Shown: positions 43,478 through 55,354 of the stretch, piece after piece
Layout of the letters: every line of letters begins with the position of its first letter
How positions within the stretch are numbered: the stretch's first letter is position 1
DNA from: Usnea hakonensis
Lineage: Eukaryota; Ascomycota; Lecanoromycetes; Lecanorales; Parmeliaceae
Direction of reading: 5' to 3'
DNA length: 64,000 nucleotides
Assembly (NCBI GenBank): GCA_013423325.1
Contig: BLJB01000132.1
Location: 224,501 to 288,500 of the forward strand
Notes under the pieces: generated by a model
What the model saw: the letters and a program-made list of their open reading frames with translations, nothing else
The model's database searches: none
Told to the model about the DNA's origin: nothing
Position numbers and translations under genes: made by a program

Positions 43478-44360
43478 ATGAGGTACATACACTCGGAAGA
43501 GACGCTGGCCATACCTGCAAATGGTGAGTAGGACAATGACTGATTCGTCTGAGCAAAGGGACAAGCAAGCAGGCTTAGCTGAAGCCTTGAAGACCAGCAT
43601 AGCTTGACATATGTTTCGAGAACCGCTGAGGGACACTGCTGACAATGCAATAGTCAAGGTACACATCAAGTCCAGAATAGTCACTGTGGAAGGACCTCGG
43701 GGTATGCCGTGGAGCCCAGAATGTTTGAACGTAGTATTGTGTCTTACGTGTTTCAGGCAAACTTGTCAAGGATATGTCCCATCTCTCCGTCTGCTTCTCC
43801 CACCCTTCGAGGAACAGCATTGCCATCGAACTACATCACGGCGCTCGCAAAAATGTCGCCACTCTTCGCACCGTCAAAACCATCATCAACAATCTAATAA
43901 TTGGGGTCACTAAAGGCTTCAAGTACAAAATGCGTTATGTTTACGCACATTTCCCTATCAACGTAAACATCGAAAAGAATTCTGAGACTGGACTATACGA
44001 TGTGGAAATACGGTCATTATGTCCCCAAGATATTCGAGAAGTGCGGACTTGGACTGACGCATTCTGCCATCCAGGAATTTCATTGGCGAGAAAATTATTC
44101 GACGAGTCACCATGCTACCAGGCGTTGACGTGGAAGCATCAAAAAACCAGAAAGATGAACTCCAGCTTACAGGCAACTCGCTAGAGAATGTCTCTCAAAG
44201 TGCTGCGGACATCCAACAAATATGTCGTGTCAAGAACAAGGATATTCGGAAGGTGAGCCGATTATTGGTACATTAATCTAGACGCCCATATCTAATCTTA
44301 CTCTAGTTCTTGGATGGTCTTTACGTCTCAGAGCGAGGCAACATCGAGGATGCCTTATGA
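43478..44360 (+). CDS. RPL9: 60S ribosomal protein L9 (uL6)
   Basis: Five exons (43478-43523, 43654-43701, 43757-44012, 44075-44252, 44307-44360) give 193 residues, the normal length. The introns are 130, 55, 62 and 54 nt. The spliced product reads MRYIHSEETLAIPANVKVHI ... RIVTVEGPRGKLVKDMSHLS, then HHGARKNVATLRTVKTIINN, GVTKGFKYKMRYVYAHFPIN, the junction VEIRNFIGEKIIRRV, NQKDELQLTGNSLENVSQSA and a last 17-residue exon, FLDGLYVSERGNIEDAL. Intron 3 has the unusual donor GTCATT but a good CTGAC branch site. One stretch, VCFSHPSRNSIAIE, departs from the usual VNF-x-x-x-KKG pattern. Multiple short introns are common in fungal ribosomal protein genes. Confidence 0.92.
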
Positions 44361-45414
44361 GCAAATCTGGTGCAGCTGTGAATAGAACAAGATGTCTAAT
44401 GATAGGGCTCATCGGGTCGCTGCTTGATAGTGGCATGACAATGCTGTCGAGAAGTTTCTCACCCAACTCGATATCCTCCCAACACTACCATATTTGCAGC
44501 AGTGCCATAATACTCGTGTTCTTGTAATTGCATGGCGCACTAGCTCGGTCATCAATCAGAGCGAGTGAGTACCAATGCGTAAATTACCGTAAATATATCA
44601 CCTCCTGTGCCAAACGGTTCTAGAGCTATGCGCGAGTACACATGCTGCGTAGGTGCATGTGCCGCCTAACAAAGGCTGCTCTTGGGCACGCTTCATGTTT
44701 GGCCCTGTACCTTAGGCCTGACGGGTTCGAGGGCAGCTTCGTTAGTGTCGTCAGTTGTTCGCTTCCTGCTGCCTTTGTTCATGCCAAACATGTTGCCCAG
44801 TGGCACTAGCGATAGACTCCTAGGTGCATTATTGATAGTGCAACGTTCCGATGGTCAGACTCGGAGATCAAGTGGCGGCCCCCGTCGACTAGGCAGGGTG
44901 TCTCGTATCGACTAAAGCTACCTAGTAGGTAGCTGCAAGATCCACGACATCATTTCGCAATGAGATTGTGCAAGCATTGATTCAGTCAATAGGCAAGATG
45001 CAACTCGAAGATTGTAGATGCCTAAGGTTCTGATAGCTCAACGCATTATGCATATGAAAGTAAATAATAATGTACTCCAAAGCAGCCAGGTAATAAAATA
45101 TCAATCACGACAGGAATCAGCCGGGTTCGTAGCTCGGGGCAGCTAACGGCACTGCCTTACCTTAGTCTATTACCTAGCATCCCCCACTAAGTCACCTTTT
45201 TACTTTCCATTATTATAATGGAAGACGTTATCTATTTCCCGTCGTTTGCGGAGAGTTCAGACCCTCATTTGGTCACTTATTAGTGCTTCTAGCTGAGGCA
45301 AATTTCCATGGCCACCACTCTTTCTCCTACCACCTCCTGCAGTACCACTACACCTCTTTTGCTTCCAGAAATCGTACGTCTCTAGCATACCTATCATCCA
45401 CTATCCCTTCCGCA
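44361..45414. other. Intergenic region, no gene recognised
   Basis: 1.05 kb between RPL9 and the MFS gene. Contains a perfect 19-bp palindrome, AGCTACCTAGTAGGTAGCT (44916-44934), and CCTTACCTTAG near 45157. A tRNA B-box-like string near 44730 has no matching acceptor stem or anticodon arm. Confidence 0.5.
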
Positions 45415-47935
45415 ATGGCAAGCGAAAAAGAAGTCAACTCATCAAGCGTGCTTGATAAGGAACTCTCTCCCGGAGACCGTCTCAATCACCAGGATGGACA
45501 TTTTCCAGATCCAGAAATGGAAGGTCTCTCATTATATGAGAAGAAAGCCCTGCTTGTCAATCGTGAATTAGATTCTCACGGTATGGGCAAGTATCAATGG
45601 TACATCTTCTTCCTGTGTGGCTTCGGCTATCTCGTCGATCTACTCTACGCTCAAGCCTTTGGACTTGTGGAGCCAGCCATGATGCAGGAATTCGGCTTTG
45701 GAAGTTCGAATTCGTCACCTTTTCTCAAGTATATAAGCTCACATGGCAATAGAGAAAGAGTCCGGCAACATCTTTTCTTCTTTCTCATCAGGACTGACAG
45801 CCGGGGTAAATGTTTTTCTCAGCACGGCTTTGAAGTGCAATGGCTGATGTTGTATTATGCCTAGGCATTCGTCTGGGGCGTTTTGGTAGACATCATCGGT
45901 ACATACGTACTCTGCTCATCTCGCCCTTAGAATCTCTTTGGATCTTACATTAATTTCCTCTGCCAGGCCGCCAATACGCCTTCAACTTGACAGTGTTGAT
46001 CTCTTCGGTTTTCGGGTTGTGCCTAGCAGCGCCATCCACCTACAACGGAGTTCTCGTCCTCACTGCCTTCGTCGGCTTTGGCGTTGGAGGCAACATTCCG
46101 ATCGATACCACAATATGTTTGGAGTTTCTTCCACAAGTATGCCTGGACTGTCTCACCTCTGCTTGACATGGCCTGACTTCCGGTAGAATCGCCGCTTTCT
46201 CCTGGCTACCCTGTCGATCTTTCAGCCTCTTGGCGTTGTCATTTCATCGGGCATAGCATATGGTTTCATTCCATTCGTACGTATTAATGGGTTGATTTTT
46301 CCCCTAACCAGACCTGTTTGATCGCAAGGTGTTGCTTGGAGCCAACAGTACTTGGTTCTTAATCCAAGTCCTGCTTCATAAGGCCTTGTTTGCCGATCGG
46401 AAGCTGACATCTGCATTTAATTATAGTACTCTTGCGGAAACGGCGCAGATGATAAACCACTCCCGGCTTGTAGCAGTAGTAGCCTTGCTCCTGGAGCGCC
46501 TTGCTGTACCAGGGCTTCGAACGTAAGTATGATGTTCAGCCCAATTCCGTCTTGTACTTGGCCTCGTACCCTAGCTCTGAGGCTTGTCGTGGGTTTGCCT
46601 AGCGCCTAGTCACCTGGTCTCTTTGCATACATTAAAAGATCGGTCGAGATTGAATATCAATGCTGACTTTGGCCATAGATGGGTTGGAGGTATACGCTTC
46701 TCTGCCTTGGGGCCATCTGTCTAGCCATATTCTTCCTAAGATTTGTTGTGTTTCGTTTTCAAGAGTCACCAAAATTCCTCATATATAGGGGTAGGGACGA
46801 TCAAGCCGTAGTGGTGCTCCAAAAGATTGCCAAGTTCAATGGTCGCGAGAGCAGCATCACCTTGGAAACTTTCGAGGCCTTGGCCGACGAGCACGCACCC
46901 ACGGCGAACAGGGATCCAGATCTGTCTACAACCGATACTGGAACGAAGACCACATTTGAACAGGTCAAGACCGAACTGAAAAGATGCAGGATACTGTTTT
47001 CGACCTTTTCCATCGCTCGATTGACAATATTAGTCTGGATTACCTATATCTTTGATTATTGGGGATTCAGTATTGCGGGTGAGAACTCGGCCACAATGAG
47101 CTTCAATTTATGTTGACCTTGTCACTATACTAACGAGGCATTCAGGGTCTTTCCTGCCAACTATTCTACTTCAGAAGAATAAAGCAATTAACATTTCGAC
47201 CGCGGAGACCTACAGAAATTTCGTTATCATTTACATCTGTGGCATACCTGGTGTTTTGCTGGGTGCCTTGATGTACGCGGTTCCACGAGTTGGTCGCAAG
47301 TGGGTACGTAGCTAAGCCTTCCCGCTCAATCTCTGCCATATATGGACTCCCAAGTCTGCTCATGTTCTTGCGAGGTCTTTGAATTTTTGACTCAGCCTTG
47401 CCGAGGGTGACGAGAATCTAATATCGATCTAGGCTATGGTAGGATCTTCAGCCCTTATGGGGATATCGCTCTTTCTTTTTGCCACGGTCAACACCGAGGC
47501 TTCGAACATCGGACTAAATGCAATGGTACGTGGCATTTCAACGTGATTGCTCTCATGTGGTATCCCAAATTGAGTTGCAATCTATATCTCGGGGGCGCCT
47601 TTTGGTGCCTTGCGATTGGTATACGATTCAGTCTATCGCTATCAGGTAATAATCTGATCTCGTGATATGTGTAGGAGTACTTTTTCCAATCGATGTTCAA
47701 CGCTGTTCTCTACGGGTGGACACCAGAAGCATTTCCAGCGCCGATCAGAGGAACTGCGGCCGGGCTCGCAAGCTTTTGGGGTCGGCTTTTCAGTATAGTC
47801 TCACCTTTGATTGCGGCGGACTTGATTAACAAGAGTCTCAACGCTCCGCTTTACCTTGCAGGTGCTGGCGTTTTCATCTCTACTATTGCCCTTCTGTTCA
47901 TCCCGACTAAGTCGATGGGAGCTCAGAGCTATTGA
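45415..47935 (+). CDS. MFS transporter, ten exons
   Basis: Nine introns. Exons 3-10 are 45865-45898, 45967-46136, 46187-46276, 46427-46522, 46679-47078, 47146-47303, 47433-47525 and 47675-47935; exon 2 ends at 45805. Exon 1 starts at ATG 45415 (MASEKEVNSSS). The first splice is unclear: donor GTTCGA at 45704 with acceptor at 45752 or 45758 fits phase. The protein is about 545-550 residues with a major-facilitator fold: GKYQWYIFFLCGFGYLVDLL, SSFSSGLTAGAFVWGVLVDI, a sugar-porter-like FVGFGVGGNIPIDTT-CLEFLP and NRRFLLATLSIFQPLGVV. A Cys-rich loop (YSCGNG...PGAPCCTRASN), FRFQESPKFLIYRGRD and EAFPAPIRGTAAGLASFWGR follow. It belongs to the fungal plasma-membrane carriers related to organic-acid/phosphodiester transporters; the substrate cannot be told. 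Four introns are 130-156 nt, longer than average here. Confidence 0.85.
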
Positions 47936-50900
47936 GTGATATCCTTACAATAGACGAGGGGTCTGATTATGTGATGGTGATGGTTGGAGAGAGAGAAAGC
48001 TTCAATGCTTAGCGATCGACGACTTGTAAAAGAAATCGTTCATACTTAAGTGAATAAGCGGAAGATCAATGATGGAGTTTGTTGCCACAATTCTATTGCA
48101 ATACCGTCGGGAAGCTCAAGTCTCCGGAATAGACTCACACACGGCTTTTGGCCTCTCAAAGGAGATCTTTAGTAGGCATTGCCTAGTCATCGCATATTTG
48201 TATAGCCATCATTGTGGTCATGGAACCAGGCATTTTTCTATTCTACGCAGATGCTGCCTTTCGAGGTCAAATTTACCTAATCAATTTTGGTGTATGGAAA
48301 GCGTGCTTTAAATTGAGAGATTGCGATTGACAAGAGAAGATCAGAATGTTCCACCAAGTACTCTGTACAAATATAGGATACGCAAGATTCAGACGACGAA
48401 CCTGGACCCAATTAGGACAGCCATAATCCATGGCGTTTCCTATTCAATTCTCATCGATGCATGCTAGCTTGGGAGGTTGTAAAGATATGAAGACGCAGTC
48501 GACGCGAGCACTATGGGCTTGCTTTTTTCAAAGTGTGGTCAAATTGGAGAATATCATGCGCCGACCCCGGCCTATTGTCGCCCTTTGCCTCTCTAATATT
48601 TCAAGGGAGATATCAGTATGAGCCTTGCACTGCGACAATGGTCATTACGCAAAGTGTTTGGAGTGAGAGCGAATGCGTGTCAACTGTTGGGCCAAGTTCG
48701 GCTGATCTCTGACTGGCTGGCAGTGGCCAGACGGAAGTGTCTAATAAACCTCTTTTTGATATACGTACACAAGACCTGACAGGCTGACACGCTAAAGTAC
48801 CTTGAGCTTTGATAAGATACCTAGCCCTCTTCTAGATACGTGCATTACCGACGATCGTCCCGTGCGTTTCATGTTGACCTCAAGGCTCCAACAGGACCAA
48901 CACCAATGCTAAATTTTAGACACCAACACGGCGTGGACAGAGTTTCTAGCCTTGTAGATGATCGTAAAAGGCCGTCCCCTCGGTCTTTCAGATACTTTAT
49001 GTCAACATTGGCCAATGACCATGTAAAAGGTCTGAAGTGAGCAGAGGGGCCATGTGCTCTCATTACCAAAACGTCAAGGCTATAGCAGAGGTAAAGTGTT
49101 TGCTTCGACAGGATGCCTTCACCTGAGGAGTTGTATCACGGATGTCTTACCACGAGATAATTGCCCAACAAGGCAGGGACCTCTGTTTACAGTGCCATTT
49201 TGGAAGTATTTTATGTCTAGCGGCATCCTGCTCAACCCATTCTGCAGAAGATTTACGTCTTCGGCTAAATGTTCCGCCACCCCCACGCTATCCCACGGAT
49301 TGGTAAATGGGGTTCAATAAAGCTTGGCAGCACACCAAAAATTTCTTTTAACGGTATATTACAAATTTCAAAACGGCATCTATGAATAAAACTTTTGCTT
49401 ATAAAGTTATAGATCTTCGTAAATGGAATAAGTTTTGTATTGGGTACTTCTTAAAAAAGGTGGAAAAGTGTAGCGAGTTGAAAAAAGGGACTGTTTTTTA
49501 TGTTCGGTCGCTTACCCCTGAATATTGAACCCTACCAATCCATGGGATACCAACAAACCGTGAAGTCGTGATCGAGGGCGAATCTTAGCAAATATCCACT
49601 AAAACCACAAGCTTACTCTGTACAGAAAAAAGTGTCACCATTACCTATGTATTGCTACTACTAAGTGGCATCTCGTGTCGACTATAGTTCCGCATCCATG
49701 GTCTAAGACTCATTCATAGTTTCCTCCCATCCGTCGGTGGCTGTGAGGCGACGAGAAGAATAATCTTCTAATTGGCATACAGACATGGAAACGTACGGTA
49801 ATTGGTAATTGCGGTATATTATTAAGGTAACGAAACGATGCTTGAAGAGCTTACTAAACCTATCCAGGAAATTCGAAGTCCTACCGTTTTTCTGGTGGAG
49901 GGGCGGCCCCAGCAAAGATGATAGGTCAATTAAGGTACTTAAGATAAAGCGCTAGATCCACCAATTTTAGGCTAAGCGTACTGAATTCAACAAAGTCTCC
50001 GCACAGGCAGAGTGTACATACTTGTATACCTTCGATAATACCATTCATCCAAGTATTTAACAGCCATTGTATCTACCTAGGTTGCTGCACATATTGAGGA
50101 TGTGCGTCAAATCATATCCTGACTTCCTTTACAAGATCTGCTGGACCAGTGGACTTACTCATAAAAAAAGGACAAGTAAGGTAAAGGTGTATCCATGTGG
50201 CGCATAGGCTTAAATCCCCCGTATCTGAAGCTTAAAAACACAGAGGTACTTACTTCATCCTGACACAGAAGTTCATCGTGGTGAGGTTTGTTAGAACTTG
50301 ATGTCGAATTCGGAGTACACAATGACCTACATCTTACTTCACACATTCAGGCATGCTAGAGCTGAAAGGAACAAGCCTCACTTGGCGGTGAGATGTTCCG
50401 CATGGAAACAGGCACATCATTAATGATTTCATGCCACTTCTGCCGAAATTCTCTTGTACCCCGCCGAGCTAAGAGGTACTTATGAGCTTACAGGTGCATT
50501 AAAAAGAGTCTAGACGAACGGTCTCGAACTAACTCTAATGGATCCTTGCATACCGTATCGAGCTTGTTTTCCAGACCCACGTCTCTACCCTGTGGCCTGC
50601 CTCGTCATGGGGTGTCAATGCCCGGTATTGTACTCTGTATTTTTCTAGTCTCAAACTCGAGGGTCTTGGTGGAGCGCCCAGATGGCGGCCTCGGCGGTCT
50701 CAGATGGGCAAGAAACTAATTCACAGCCTAAGCACCAACCTTTCTTACTTCAAAAGTCTCTGCTGACATTTCATCGCGATACGTATTTTATCCTCTTCTT
50801 CTTCTGCTTCTTCTTCTTACAATTGCCATCAATCAACTTTTGCAACAAGTGTACAACCAATCTCTTTTCAAAAGCCCGTACTCGAGCGAGATTTCCTCGG

Positions 50901-51018
50901 GACGTGCTTAGGGAACCCCCAATATATCCATACATCCTCTGTGGTTAATGCTCAGCGAGGTCGACGGACGGAAACCTTTCTATTTCACCCCCCTGATACA
51001 CAGTATCCGCAGCATAAA
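47936..51018. other. Longest gene-free stretch of the euchromatic part
   Basis: 3.1 kb with only short frames that do not resemble proteins. It includes an imperfect inverted repeat spanning about 49289-49549 whose interior is AT-richer than its surroundings. No RNA gene recognised. Confidence 0.5.
49289..49549. mobile_element. Possible decayed inverted-repeat element (about 260 bp)
   Basis: Arms of about 27-31 bp, starting TATCCCACGGATTGGTA on the left and ending TACCAATCCATGGGATA on the right, pair with one mismatch. A 4-base insertion in the left arm follows, and then GGGTTCAATA pairs perfectly. The spacing and AT-rich interior suggest a small DNA element or its remnant. Outer ends and target duplication are not clear. 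Confidence 0.45.
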
Positions 51019-52842
51019 ATGGCGTTAGGCAAGGACGGCCGCAACGTCGACAATACTACACACGAGATTGACCCGAACTCACCCATCAAGGATGTGGGCC
51101 AGTATTACGATACCGAAAGTACTGAGGATAAAGGTGGTCGCAAAATGAGCAGGATAGCTGGCATCACGGGAGGCGATGTTGATCGAAAGTCCGAGCTCGA
51201 CGTAGGGAAACAGTTGGAGCTCGAGGCAACCAACTCGATAAAGTACAGGACATGCTCTTGGCAAAAGGTTGTTTGACTTCTTCCCTCTATATCCCAGAAA
51301 CACTCATGATGGGCCGCATCGAGATCTTGCAAGCAGTGCGGACATGCTCTCTTCGTCTAGAATCTTGGAGTGGAATATGTTCTGACAGGCAATGACAGAC
51401 TGCTGCGTTGCTCTTCTCGGAGTATATCTGTTTGGCTATCATGTCATTCCCATACTCCTACTCCGTCTTGGGTTTGGTTCCTGGTCTAATTATCACCGTG
51501 GTCGTCGCTATGTCCGTGCTATACACGTCCTTGATTGTATGGTAAGTCGCATTTCTGCCCAGACCGCTTGGCCTGCAATCAGCACTTACACTCGTTCTAG
51601 GGAATTCTGTCTTCGTCATCCCGAAATTCGCGACGTTTGCGATGTTGGCCAAATGCTCTACTTTGGATGGACGTGGGTCTGGTACCTAACAGCAGCCATG
51701 TTTCTACTCAACAACACCTTCATCCAGGTCAGCTTGGGACAGATTCTGTCATTGATTATGTGCTGACGAGCTTAGGGTCTCCACGTCTTAACTGGTGCCA
51801 AGTACCTGAATACGATGAGCGGCGGCGCAGTATGTACCGTTGGCTTCTCCGCGATTTGGGCCGTCCTTTCCTTCGTTTGCTCTCTTCCCAGGACGTTCGA
51901 CACTCTTTCGAAGCTTGCCACCCTCTCTGCCGTTTTCACGTTCATTTCCGTCCTTCTGGCAGCTGTCTTCGCTGGGGTAGAGGCCCATCCCTATATGTAC
52001 AACACCGGCAAAACTTTTGTCGGCGAACCTGTGGTCTTGGTCATTCCAGCTGCAGGGACTGGTTTTGTCAGCGGAATGAACGCCTTTCTGAATATCAGCT
52101 ATACTTTCATCGGTCAGATCACAATACCCAGTTTCATTGCTGAAATGAAGGAACCAAAGGATTTCCCCAAGGCCCTCTGGGCAGTCACCATTTGCGAGGT
52201 AATTGTGTTCTCCATAACCGCATCAATTGTATACGTCTATACCGGGACACAGTATAACACAGCTCCCGCCTTTGGATCTCTAGGCAATGAGAAGTACAAG
52301 AAGGTGTCGTTTTCGTTCATGATTCCAACCCTAATATTCTTGGGTGTTCTCTACGCCTCCGTGTCTGCCCGCTTCATCTTCTTTAGGATATTCGAGGGTA
52401 CGCGCCACAAGGGAAACCACACCGTCATTGGCTGGGCGACATGGGCCGGTATACTGGCTGTTACCTGGATCCTCGCTTTCATTATCGCCGAAGTTATCCC
52501 TTTCTTTTCGAGCTTGTTGTCTTTGATGAGCTCGCTCTTTGACTCATTCTTCGGGTTCATCTTTTGGGGCACTGCCTACCTAAGGATGCGGCGCGCTGAC
52601 TATGGTCCTGGATGGCTCTCGAAGAGAGGTATTCGTGGAGTTTCTGGTTTCATTCTGAATGTCATACTCATCGCCATCGGTCTTTTCATGTTGACTGCTG
52701 GAACCTATGTGAGTCGTCTCGTCACTGATATTGAATGCTACACATACTAATCTTTACTCAGGCTACGTGCCAGACCATCGTGGACGGATACAAAGACGGT
52801 TCGGTCACTGGTGTGTTTACTTGCGAGAGTAATGGCCTATAG
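51019..52842 (+). CDS. AAAP-family amino acid permease (N-system/mtr-like)
   Basis: Five exons (51019-51267, 51399-51541, 51601-51727, 51776-52708, 52762-52842) give 510 residues. A hydrophilic amino end of about 80 residues precedes about eleven membrane helices. Splicing gives WQKTAALLFSEYICLAIMSF, TSLIVWEFCLRHPEIRDVCD and NNTFIQGLHVLTGAKYLNTM. Further marks are SYTFIGQITIPSFIAEMKEP and DFPKALWAVTICEVIVFSIT, as in fungal neutral/aromatic amino acid transporters of the Neurospora mtr type. The product likely imports neutral amino acids at the plasma membrane. The first intron is 131 nt; intron 3 (48 nt) has donor GTCAGC. The last exon (27 codons with stop) encodes ATCQTIVDGYKDGSVTGVFT and the end. 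Confidence 0.9.
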
Positions 52843-53343
52843 AGTCGATAATCGTAGCGGGCATGGGAGGATGATATTTGCTTGTTAAAATGAGAATGTT
52901 TCTCCTACGAATAGCCATGGCAATCAATAATGCGCTCTATGGTTTTCATTCAGACCTACACTTGGTCTTATTCAAGCCGAAGTACTAGTTAGAGATTGTG
53001 TAGATTTCTACTGAGGTCTACCGTAGGTGTTCCTTATCATTCTGAGAACTCGAAATTCCGGGAATGAAACCTCTTGAAAGCTCGTTCTACATGAAGAACG
53101 GTATTGGTGTGATGATACTTAGCCGTGCACTTTTGTTCATACTTGTATATCCTGCTCTCAGCTCTATATCGACTCACTGACGGCTAAAAACGCTAAAAAT
53201 CCTTCAGGCCCGTAAGGCTGACCTTGCATTCACCGTCTCCCTCCTCTTAATGCCGCAAATGATAGTTGAGCATGTATGAAAAACACTGCATTTGAACATC
53301 TCTCCGAATCGCTCAAAGGACGATCAGCTCTGAATAGCTCAAG
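52843..53343. other. Intergenic region
   Basis: 501 bp between the permease and the aminomethyltransferase gene on the same strand. No gene, repeat or clear motif seen. Confidence 0.45.
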
Positions 53344-54862
53344 ATGATGCAGTCTACAAAGGCCCGCAGCGCGGCCAGTAAAATAATGCAATTTGGCGGA
53401 ACGCCCGCAACTATCGGAAATTTATCAAATACATACAACGCATTTGTCTCCATGTCAAGCCCAGGTGTTGCTTCACTTAACTGGGGCCATCGTGTAGTCC
53501 TTCGAGCCAAGTCGTTCGGTCTACTTTCTCAGTGCAGACAGGCTTCCGGTGAAGCCTCACCCAGTAATGGAGGCCTCAGCCACACAGCTCTTCACGAGCT
53601 CCACATCAGCAACGGCGGTACAATGGTTCCATTTGGAGGTTATTCAATGCCAGTACACTATTCCGACCTTGGCGTAGGAGAAAGCCATCGATGGACTAGA
53701 GAAAAGGCCAGCCTTTTTGATGTAGGCCACATGTAGGCTGTTTTCAATCTAATGCTGCTCCTTTCATTATTGAGACGTTGACATCTCCTCGGTAAGGGTA
53801 CAGCATCGTCTATCTGGCCCAGGTGCCGCATCATTACTCGAAACGACTACTCCTTCCTCAACAACATCTCTCCAAACCGACCATTCAACGCTTTCCTGCC
53901 TCTTACATCCGAGTACTGGAGGTATAGTCGACGACACCGTCATAACACGCCTTGGTCCTGAAACGTTCTATTTCGTCACCAATGCTGCCTGCAAAACTAA
54001 GGATATTGCATATCTCGAAGAACAAATCGCAATCCGCGATGCAAGTCATGGTAGAGTGGAATGGGACGTTCTCAAAGACTGGGGTCTAGTAGCTCTGCAA
54101 GGGCCGCTAAGTGCAGAAATCTTGCAACAAGCGCTCACGACGGCTGGAGTAGAGAATACGGACCTTGAAAATTTGTACTTTGGGCAGTGTAAACATGCCA
54201 CCCTTAATCTTTCCCCCAACCAACCGTTCGATCCAAATACCCAAATTCAGATCTCGAGAGCCGGCTACACAGGCGAAGATGGATTCGAAATTTCAATCCC
54301 GCCCGCACTCACCGTCGAATTTACCAGCCATCTCTTGAAAAGCGGTGGACGTGAGCGGTTACGATTGGCAGGGCTAGGAGCTAGGGACAGCCTTAGGCTA
54401 GAAGCAGGCATGTGCCTGTATGGGCACGATCTAGATGACAATACTACACCCGTAGAGGCAGGTTTGAGCTGGGTTGTGCACAAAGACCGGCGAGCAAGTG
54501 GAGGCTTCCATGGAGACGAGACAATACTGAGACAGCTACGGCCTGTGAAAAACGGAGGGTCGCCGCCCAAGCATCGGCGAATTGGCTTGATTGTCGAAGG
54601 TGCCCCAGCAAGGGAGGGGGCGGAAATCATAGATCCCGCAAATTCTAATTCTGCGGAAGCCGTCGGAAAGGTAACAAGTGGGTGCCCTAGTCCGACGCTA
54701 GGAAAGAACATTGCAATGGGATACGTCCGAGCCTCCTTTCACAAAGCGGGTACTGCGGTCGAAGTCTTGGTCAGGGGAAAGAGAAGGAAAGCCGAAGTCA
54801 CTAAGATGCCATTCGTGAAAAGTCAATACTGGAAGCAGGCCCTGGGTACATCGCCTGGCTAA
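53344..54862 (+). CDS. GCV1: Aminomethyltransferase, glycine cleavage T protein (mitochondrial)
   Basis: Two exons, 53344-53732 and 53797-54862, give 484 residues. The protein takes the methylamine group from lipoylated H protein and makes 5,10-methylene-tetrahydrofolate in the mitochondrial glycine decarboxylase complex. The amino end (MMQSTKARSAASKIMQFGG) is Arg/Lys/Ser-rich without acidic residues, fitting a matrix presequence. The catalytic domain starts at LHELHISNGGTMVPFGGYSM. The 64-nt intron (donor GTAGGC, acceptor GTAAG) splits FDVGHM from VQHRLSGPGAAS. Further motifs are DDTVITRLG, GLVALQGPLSAEIL, ISRAGYTGEDGFEIS, GLGARDSLRLEAGMCLYGHD and VTKMPFVKSQYWK. ATG 53344 and ATG 53347 are equally possible starts. 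Confidence 0.94.
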
Positions 54863-55354
54863 ATACGCCCTTAACCATTTTCAACAAATACTCGCTAGAT
54901 CAACTCGAACTGTCGACCCACATCAGCTCGAATTGCCACGTACCAATGGTGAATCATCATTCAACATTTCGTCCAACGTATAAGAGATCTGAATCTCCAA
55001 ATGTCAGCCTTTGGTTGTCTCTCAGCTCAAGGAAACTTGGGGAATGCTTGGTGAGCCAGAAATGAGCTCTGCAAGGTCCAGCTCCGCCTCATACCCTTGG
55101 ATGCCTTGGTGTCTCGTCTCCGCTCAACAATCAACTTGGTACGGAGGTATAGAGACAAAGTACTGCTCAATTCACATCTCATATGATTTTGAAATTAGAT
55201 GGTCGAGTCAAATCTTAAAGCAAATCACTCGGGTTTAAACCCTTCTATCTTCTGATCAAGATCGATTCCATGGGTTGTGCCTTCATGATCCTAAATGTAC
55301 CATGACTAATCCAGTCCGTCGTTTCCTCAAGCAGTCCTGGTATTGCATCGAACC
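54863..55354. other. Spacer between convergent genes
   Basis: 492 bp between the aminomethyltransferase and the secreted protein gene. No gene or repeat recognised. Confidence 0.45.

Noticed and set aside
44700..44760. tRNA-like B box (GGGTTCGAGGGC)
   Set aside because: No matching acceptor stem, anticodon arm or A box at the right distance.
49289..49549. Structured non-coding RNA gene
   Set aside because: The long imperfect pairing with AT-rich interior fits a decayed inverted-repeat element better; no conserved RNA motif seen.
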